From Actinomycetota bacterium (GTDB lineage Bacteria; Actinomycetota; Actinomycetes; S36-B12), in assembly GCA_026392575.1 (NCBI GenBank), contig JAPLBU010000117.1:1-8379 (forward strand): a stretch of 8,379 nucleotides of DNA, read 5' to 3'. Made by a program: the position numbers and the translations under genes. Positions 1 to 3,738 of the stretch are shown here, one piece after another. A model generated the notes under the pieces. The model was not told the origin of the DNA, did not search any database, and saw only the letters and a list, made by a program, of their open reading frames with translations. Each line of letters begins with the position of its first letter. Positions within the stretch are counted from its first letter, which is position 1.

Positions 1-300
1 GAGCTCGCGAACCACTCGTCCATTGCGGTCGTAGCCGTAGACACGGAAGCGGGCTGCCTGCTTGGCCATCGCTCCGTCGGCGTCCTTATAGGGACCCTCA
101 GGAATCCCGCCGGGGATCTCCGGCCCGAAGTAGAAGGCGTCCCGGCTGTTGCCAACCCGAGCGACGCCCAGGCCGGGGTGGATCGCCACCCGCACGATGT
201 CGCCAAGGCCCTGGGCGCTCGCCCGCTGCGGGATCACCGCCAGAGCAGCAGCTCCGGCCGAGGCTGCGAGGAACGATCGCCGTGAGACCAGGTTCACCAT
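1..300 (-). CDS. LodA/GoxA-like CTQ-dependent oxidase, N-terminal part (runs off left edge)
   Basis: Partial: 100 codons are inside the window and the frame is open to base 1. Residues 6-11 (SRRSFL) followed by an Ala-rich hydrophobic stretch and A27-S-A29 make a twin-arginine signal peptide, probably cleaved after residue 29. The mature start (DIVRVAIHPGLGVARVGNS, then FYFGPEIPGG, YKDADGAMAKQAARFRVYGYD) resembles the N-terminus of the LodA/GoxA family, amino-acid oxidases that use a cysteine tryptophylquinone cofactor and release H2O2. The cofactor Cys and Trp lie further on, outside the window, so activity and substrate (lysine, glycine or other) cannot be judged. The ATG at 300 is preferred because AGG lies 9 nt upstream; an in-frame ATG at 309 would add three residues but has that purine run directly against it. 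Family assignment comes from recalled N-terminal motifs only. Confidence 0.72.
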   Translation of the reverse strand, partial: MVNLVSRRSFLAASAGAAALAVIPQRASAQGLGDIVRVAIHPGLGVARVGNSRDAFYFGPEIPGGIPEGPYKDADGAMAKQAARFRVYGYDRNGRVVREL

Positions 301-355
301 GGCCGCCATCCTGCCGGACGGGGATGGGAAACGGACGCGGCAACAACGAATGGGC

Positions 356-414
356 GATTACGGACGGATCACTCGGCAGCGGTCGTGTCCCGTGGGGATG
401 GCCGTCTTCGCTTC
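356..414 (-). repeat. Direct repeat copy A: relic of a secreted-protein gene 3' end
   Basis: 59 bp matching 1120-1178 at 54 of 59 positions without gaps (differences at 369, 370, 394, 408, 412). Read on the minus strand it encodes TAIPTGHDRCRVIRP and a TAA at 358-360, against TAIPTGHDRCRVVRP at the end of the intact gene at 1122-1760. Nothing else of that gene remains here. The frame continues upstream into the TAG stop of higA (424-426), so the 21 codons between TAG and TAA are in frame with the antitoxin. The copy is a relic of a paralogue or a displaced 3' end. Confidence 0.85.
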
Positions 415-423
415 AGCAGCCTC

Positions 424-705
424 CTAGGCGACGGTGCCGAGCTTGCGAACCTTGGGCATGCCTGCGGCGCGCTCCTCGGCTAAGTCGCACGCGGCCTGCA
501 TGGCGAGCCACGTTCGCGCAGTGCTGACTCCAGCGGCCTCCAGACGAAGGGCGAGGTTGGGCGAGATCCGAGCGTGCTCGTTGATCACTCGGCTCAACGT
601 CACACGGGAGACACCAAGACTCTCAGCAGCATCGGAAACCGAGACTCCGAGTTCGCCAAGGACGTCTTCCCGCAGGATGGCGCCCGGGTGCACGGGGTTC
701 TTCAT
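424..705 (-). CDS. higA: HigA-family antitoxin (XRE helix-turn-helix)
   Basis: 93-residue DNA-binding antitoxin. It opens with MKNPVHPGAILREDVL, the typical start of the HigA/VapI addiction-module family, and a helix-turn-helix spans about residues 21-59 (VSVSDAAESLGVSRVTLSRV, then ISPNLALRLEAAG). In this family the antitoxin binds and neutralises the HigB mRNA interferase and represses the shared operator. The ATG at 705 is chosen because AGGAG (716-720) sits about 10 nt upstream; a GTG at 714 is in frame but directly abuts that site. The ribosome site overlaps the toxin's stop codon (TGAGGAG), so the two genes are translationally linked, toxin first. The C-terminal tail after WLAMQAACDLAEE is Lys/Arg-rich and ends LGTVA. 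A repeat relic follows immediately after the stop. Confidence 0.9.
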   Translation of the reverse strand: MKNPVHPGAILREDVLGELGVSVSDAAESLGVSRVTLSRVINEHARISPNLALRLEAAGVSTARTWLAMQAACDLAEERAAGMPKVRKLGTVA

Positions 706-719
706 GCTGTCCACACTCC

Positions 720-998
720 TCAGTGGTGGTCCTGATAATCGACGAGCTCAACGTCACCATCGATGAATCGAAAGGTGACGCGCCAGTTGCCGTTCACCCA
801 CACTGACCAGCGATCGGCGAGCCTGCCGGACAATGGGTGGATCCGGAAACCCGGGATGTCCAGATCCCGCGGCCCCTGGGCGACGTCGAGCGCAGACAGA
901 ATGCGCCGCGACTTCGGCGCGTGGGCAGCTTGCACCCCTTTGATGGAGTCGCGTTCGTACAGCGCCTGCAATCCCTTGTGCCGGAAGCCCACGATCAC
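720..998 (-). CDS. higB: HigB-family toxin (RelE/ParE superfamily mRNA interferase)
   Basis: 92 residues, the normal length for this family. Recognisable blocks are FRHKGLQALYERDSIKGVQ near the N-terminus, DLDIPGFRIHPLSG in the middle and WSVWVNGNWRVTFRFIDGD followed by VDYQDHH at the end, the standard HigB-1 pattern. HigB proteins are ribosome-dependent endoribonucleases that cut translated mRNA and are held inactive by HigA. The toxin precedes its antitoxin, the usual higBA order. Start is GTG at 998, because the promoter at 1005-1033 predicts transcription beginning at that base, giving a leaderless message; GTG at 992 is a possible alternative. The module appears intact, with no frameshift or premature stop. 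Confidence 0.9.
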   Translation of the reverse strand: MIVGFRHKGLQALYERDSIKGVQAAHAPKSRRILSALDVAQGPRDLDIPGFRIHPLSGRLADRWSVWVNGNWRVTFRFIDGDVELVDYQDHH

Positions 999-1004
999 GA
1001 GTCA

Positions 1005-1033
1005 AGTGTATCGTGATGCGATACACGATACAA
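1005..1033 (-). promoter_or_regulatory. higBA promoter with overlapping inverted-repeat operator
   Basis: On the minus strand, TTGTAT (1033-1028) and TACACT (1010-1005) are separated by 17 bp, a reasonable -35/-10 pair. The -10 ends six bases before the GTG at 998, predicting a leaderless transcript. The same stretch holds nested inverted repeats on the plus strand: GTGTATCG (1006-1013) with CGATACAC (1019-1026), spacer 5; and TGTATCGTG (1007-1015) with CACGATACA (1024-1032), spacer 8. CGATACA also occurs twice in tandem (1019-1025, 1026-1032). Symmetric sites covering the promoter fit autorepression by HigA. Binding itself is inferred. Confidence 0.7.
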
Positions 1034-1066
1034 GTCTTTCGTGTGGCAACCACGGGAACGACTTGA

Positions 1067-1113
1067 GAGGCTGGCCCCGTCGCGCTTCGTCGCCACGGCA
1101 CTGGCCGAGCCTC
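1067..1113 (-). terminator. Hairpin between the secreted-protein gene and higBA
   Basis: GAGGCTGGCC (1067-1076) pairs with GGCCGAGCCTC (1103-1113): ten base pairs with one bulged base at 1107. A second small stem, CCGT (1077-1080) with ACGG (1095-1098), sits inside the loop. It begins 9 nt after the stop codon of the minus-strand gene ending at 1122 and lies before the higB promoter, so it could end that transcript. No T-tract follows, which is common in GC-rich actinobacteria. Confidence 0.4.
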
Positions 1114-1119
1114 GCGCAG

Positions 1120-1178
1120 GATTACGGACGGACTACTCGGCAGCGGTCGTGTCCCGTCGGGATGGCCGTCTCCGCGTC
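1120..1178 (-). repeat. Direct repeat copy B: 3' end of the intact secreted-protein gene
   Basis: Partner of the repeat at 356-414 (54/59 identical, same orientation, start-to-start distance 764 bp). Here it forms the real C-terminal codons and TAA stop of the gene at 1122-1760. The two copies enclose the complete higBA operon, its promoter and the hairpin at 1067-1113. Confidence 0.85.
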
Positions 1179-1760
1179 GATGTACTCGTAGCCGGGGCAG
1201 TTCCAGACGCTGCCCGCCAGGCCGAGGTAGATCTGCTGGCCGATGTTGTCATCCATCATCGTCGAGCAGCTGAGCCCAAGGTTGGGATCGGCAATGCACA
1301 CCGGATAGGGCGCCGTCATGCGACCCAGCTGGATGAGCCGCTCGAGCGGAACCCGGCGTGCCCCGGCGAATCGCGCAACCGCAGCACTCGTCGCTGGCCG
1401 GATGTCGACTGATCCGAATCCCAGTCGGCACGTCTCAGACTGATGAGGGGAGACGCAGGGTGCGTCTGTCCAGGACTCGTCCGGCCCGAAGCGGACGACC
1501 TCATGGGTTCGCACGAGCAGGCACTCAAGCCAGATCATCTCCGTATAGACGCGACGGCAGGAGACTGATCCGTCCGGGGTCGTGAACACCGTGCGGGTGA
1601 TCGCGTCGCCTACGCCGGAGTCGAACGGTGGCCGCGGGACGGTGGCGACAGTCACGTCGCCGGCAGGTGCAGCAACAGCGCCGAGGGACGCGGGCAGGAT
1701 CAATCCAGCAATGACCACGACGGTGGCGCCCAGAACGGACGCGCGATGCTGCCACTTCAT
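1122..1760 (-). CDS. Secreted cysteine-rich protein of unknown function
   Basis: 212 residues. A Sec signal peptide is clear: MKWQHRAS, a hydrophobic run from V9 to about A30, and an A28-V-A30 cleavage site. The mature part has eight cysteines (two lie in SVSCRR and WLECLL, others in DAPCVS, ETCRLG, PVCIAD, LSCSTM, WNCPGY and DRCRVV), which could form four disulfides outside the cell. The spacing FTTPDGSVSC ... WLEC ... C ... LGRM ... C ... GLSC loosely recalls actinobacterial exported proteins with an 'F.(S/T)P.G.(I/V).C' start (DUF6636-like); this is a weak resemblance and no function follows from it. ATG at 1760 is chosen over upstream starts because AAGGGG lies about 5 nt before it and the signal peptide begins there. 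A 5-bp inverted repeat ACGCC/GGCGT (1797-1811) upstream may be regulatory. A 3'-end copy of this gene lies beyond higBA. Confidence 0.75.
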   Translation of the reverse strand: MKWQHRASVLGATVVVIAGLILPASLGAVAAPAGDVTVATVPRPPFDSGVGDAITRTVFTTPDGSVSCRRVYTEMIWLECLLVRTHEVVRFGPDESWTDAPCVSPHQSETCRLGFGSVDIRPATSAAVARFAGARRVPLERLIQLGRMTAPYPVCIADPNLGLSCSTMMDDNIGQQIYLGLAGSVWNCPGYEYIDAETAIPTGHDRCRVVRP

Positions 1761-1915
1761 GACTACCCCTTCACGATGCTGACCGATTTGAACGCTACGC
1801 CGCATTGGCGTGACTTTGCTCGCCGGACGAGTCACCACTGAACGCTCGATCAGGGCGGCGTCGTCACCGCGAGGGCCTGCCGGATATCGCGTCATCGGCC
1901 ATGCCGGGGGTGGAC

Positions 1916-1971
1916 CAAAGTGCAGCCTCGCGGGTCCACAAAGTGCAGCGCCGCCGTGTCGCAAAGTGCAG
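1916..1971 (+). repeat. Three CAAAGTGCAG repeats at an exact 23-bp period
   Basis: Perfect copies at 1916-1925, 1939-1948 and 1962-1971. Start-to-start distance is 23 bp both times, about two helical turns, so the same face of the helix is roughly presented. The intervening 13 bp are not conserved beyond scattered G/C positions. This looks like an array of protein-binding sites. IS21-family insertion sequences are known to carry several short repeats at their ends, so a relic end is one possibility; an operator array is another. Confidence 0.7.
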
Positions 1972-2235
1972 TGTGGAAGGCACCGGTAACTCGATCACGA
2001 GGGGGCATCCATGGCCGCCCGCCCGCGAAGCTACCCGCATCGGCCGCGCGTCCTCGACACGGTTCTCCATGACCCCCACCGTGCGCAAAGGCTCCTCCGC
2101 GCTCTGGCACGAAACGTTGCCATGGATCACGCGATCGCTCGCATCACTGCGGAGGCCGACGGCGATGAGACTCCATTGTCGAGAACGAGGGCCTGGGGGC
2201 GCCCGACCCGCTTCAGCGGCCTGTGGTGTGTGGGC

Positions 2236-2301
2236 AGCGATTCCGCGGCGCCGGTCCAGCGAATCCGCGACCGCAAGAAAGCGAATCCGCGACTGACGTA
2301 G
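2236..2301 (+). repeat. Three AGCGAWTCCGCGRC repeats at an exact 22-bp period
   Basis: Cores at 2236-2249 (AGCGATTCCGCGGC), 2258-2271 and 2280-2293 (both AGCGAATCCGCGAC). The last two are identical over 14 bp; the first differs at two positions. The period is 22 bp, close to two helical turns. The array ends about 30 bp upstream of the proposed -10 of the ATPase gene, the position expected of regulator sites, though a mobile-element end cannot be excluded. Confidence 0.65.
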
Positions 2302-2321
2302 CGTTTGCGCTGATCAGGCGG

Positions 2322-2327
2322 TACATT
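2322..2327 (+). promoter_or_regulatory. Candidate -10 box (TACATT) for the AAA/DUF4143 ATPase
   Basis: TACATT fits the actinobacterial TANNNT pattern and ends exactly six bases before the GTG at 2334, predicting a leaderless message beginning at that codon. No good -35 is seen (TAGCGT at 2299-2304 is weak), which could mean dependence on an activator at the adjacent 22-bp repeats. Confidence 0.35.
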
Positions 2328-2333
2328 GCCACG

Positions 2334-3599
2334 GTGAGATCTACCGGACGGTCTAGCGCTATCAGGACCCGGAACGCCATGTCGCTAGTCGAGGAGACTT
2401 TGGCAGACACGCCCGTCACAGTGCTCCAGGGGGCCAGGCAGGTCGGGAAGAGCACGCTAGCGAAGGCCATCCTCGAGAACCGGGCGGCCCGTTTCGTCTC
2501 CTTGGATGCCGCGGCTCAGTACAACGCCGCAACCGCCGACCCTGACGCGTTCGTACGACAGACCCATGACCTCCTCGTCGTGGACGAAGTGCAGCGTGTG
2601 CCCGCATTGATCCGCGCAATGAAGGACGCAGTGGAGGAGGACCGGCGTCCTGGCAGGTTCCTGGTTACCGGCTCTGCCAACGTGCTGCAGCTCAGTGGCA
2701 GCGAAGAGAGCCTGGCAGGGCGAGCAGAGACCGTTGTCCTCTACGGGTTCAGCCAGGGGGAACTGGCCGGTCATCGCGAAGACTTCGTCGACCGCGCACT
2801 CGCGGGCGACACCCAGGCCCTTGGGGCGCGCTCAGGAGAGTTGACGCGTGCGGAGTACCTTGAACTTGCCTGCGCCGGAAGCTACCCGGAGCCGTTGTCA
2901 CGCGAGGGCAGGCGGCGCAACGCATGGTTCGACAACTACGTCAGCCGCATCATCACTCGGGACGCAGCCGACGTAAGCAAGCTGGCACATCTGGATCGGC
3001 TACCGGATCTCTTACGGCTGCTGGCCGCCAGCACCTCCGGCGAACTCGTCAAGAGCCGCATCGCGAACGATGCGCGCATCCCTGAGACGAGCCTGCCCTC
3101 CTATCTCGCGCTACTTGACACCCTTTACCTCACACACTCTCTCCCTGCATGGGGAGAGAACCTGACCAGCCGGGTCACCAGGGCGCCGAAGGTGGCGCTA
3201 CTCGACACCGGCCTTGCAGCCCGCCTGAACAATCTCACGGCCGCCGCGATGGCGCCCGGCGCTGTCAGCACGGCCGCTGGAGGCATCCTGGAGTCCTTCG
3301 TCGCAGGGGAGCTACGCCGGCAACTCGTGTGGGCCGATACGGCGGCAAGGCTCTTCCACTTCCGCGACCGGAACGGTGCAGAAGTGGACATCGTCATCGA
3401 GAGCGAGGATCGCCGCGTCGCCGGCATCGAGATGAAGGCCTCCGGTTCGCCGTCAAAGGGCGACTTCAGACATCTGGTCTTGCTCCGAGACAGGCTTGGG
3501 GCCCGCTTCAAAATCGGGGTCGTCTTCCACACCGGGAGAGAAGCCGTTCCCTTCGGAGACCGGTTGCTGGCGTTGCCGTACTCCGCGCTCTGGACCTGA
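2334..3599 (+). CDS. AAA_14/DUF4143 family ATPase
   Basis: 421 residues from GTG 2334, normal for this family. Walker A is GARQVGKST (about residues 33-41), Walker B is LLVVDE followed by VQRVP (about 80-90), and LVTGSAN provides the sensor-1-like motif, followed by the characteristic SLAGRAETVVLYGFSQGEL. The C-terminal DUF4143 part ends in a PD-(D/E)XK-nuclease-like pattern: FRDRNGAEVDIVIE (E350, D352) and IEMK (E366, K368). Family members are widespread in bacteria and archaea, often near mobile or defence genes, but their cellular role is not settled; nuclease activity is only inferred from the motif. The start is uncertain: GTG 2334 fits the -10 box at 2322 and keeps the residues usually present before the first strand (IRTRNAMSLVEE), while ATG 2379 gives 406 residues and an upstream GTG at 2223 would place the repeat array inside the gene. 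It appears to be transcribed alone. Confidence 0.88.
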   Translation: MRSTGRSSAIRTRNAMSLVEETLADTPVTVLQGARQVGKSTLAKAILENRAARFVSLDAAAQYNAATADPDAFVRQTHDLLVVDEVQRVPALIRAMKDAVEEDRRPGRFLVTGSANVLQLSGSEESLAGRAETVVLYGFSQGELAGHREDFVDRALAGDTQALGARSGELTRAEYLELACAGSYPEPLSREGRRRNAWFDNYVSRIITRDAADVSKLAHLDRLPDLLRLLAASTSGELVKSRIANDARIPETSLPSYLALLDTLYLTHSLPAWGENLTSRVTRAPKVALLDTGLAARLNNLTAAAMAPGAVSTAAGGILESFVAGELRRQLVWADTAARLFHFRDRNGAEVDIVIESEDRRVAGIEMKASGSPSKGDFRHLVLLRDRLGARFKIGVVFHTGREAVPFGDRLLALPYSALWT

Positions 3600-3636
3600 C
3601 CCCGAACCCACCGACGCACGCGGCAGCCCAGCCCAT

Positions 3637-3658
3637 CCGGATACCTGGGGGTATTCGG
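3637..3658 (+). terminator. Hairpin downstream of the ATPase gene
   Basis: CCGGATACC (3637-3645) pairs with GGTATTCGG (3650-3658) around a TGGG loop: nine pairs including one G-U wobble. It begins 38 nt after the ATPase stop. The wobble makes it better on the plus strand, consistent with termination of that gene. There is no T-tract. Confidence 0.45.
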
Positions 3659-3726
3659 CTCCAGGGCGACATTTCGTGGCGACCGTCTGGGAGCGTGAGC
3701 CGGCGTGGGCCGCGTGCGCTGGGTAG

Positions 3727-3732
3727 TACCGT
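3727..3732 (+). promoter_or_regulatory. Candidate -10 box (TACCGT) of the propeller/SUMF1-like gene
   Basis: TACCGT matches TANNNT and is followed by six bases and then the ATG at 3739. No Shine-Dalgarno sequence precedes that ATG, so a leaderless transcript is the simplest reading. No clear -35 is visible. Confidence 0.35.
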
Positions 3733-3738
3733 GCCCGC

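Larger units (their letters stand above)
1761..2333. other. Gene-poor interval with two periodic repeat arrays
   Basis: About 570 bp between divergent genes. Reading frames of 70-130 codons exist on both strands, but none shows a recognisable domain, a good ribosome site or consistent composition, so none is called. The contents that stand out are the two three-copy arrays annotated separately (1916-1971 and 2236-2301). The interval could be a decayed mobile-element end or a large regulatory region; no transposase fragment was recognised. Confidence 0.5.

Noticed and set aside
1761..1964. Upstream extension of the secreted-protein frame to 280 residues
   Set aside because: The signal peptide and a purine-rich ribosome site both mark ATG 1760; the extension is Arg/Pro-rich without a domain and removes the N-terminal position of the signal.
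1901..2301. Plus-strand frames of 131 and 96 codons and the opposite 88-codon frame
   Set aside because: No recognisable domain, they cross the periodic repeat arrays, and all three overlap one another; typical chance frames in GC-rich DNA.
1916..2301. CRISPR array
   Set aside because: The repeats are only 10-14 bp with 8-13 bp between them, far shorter than CRISPR repeats and spacers, and no cas gene is present.
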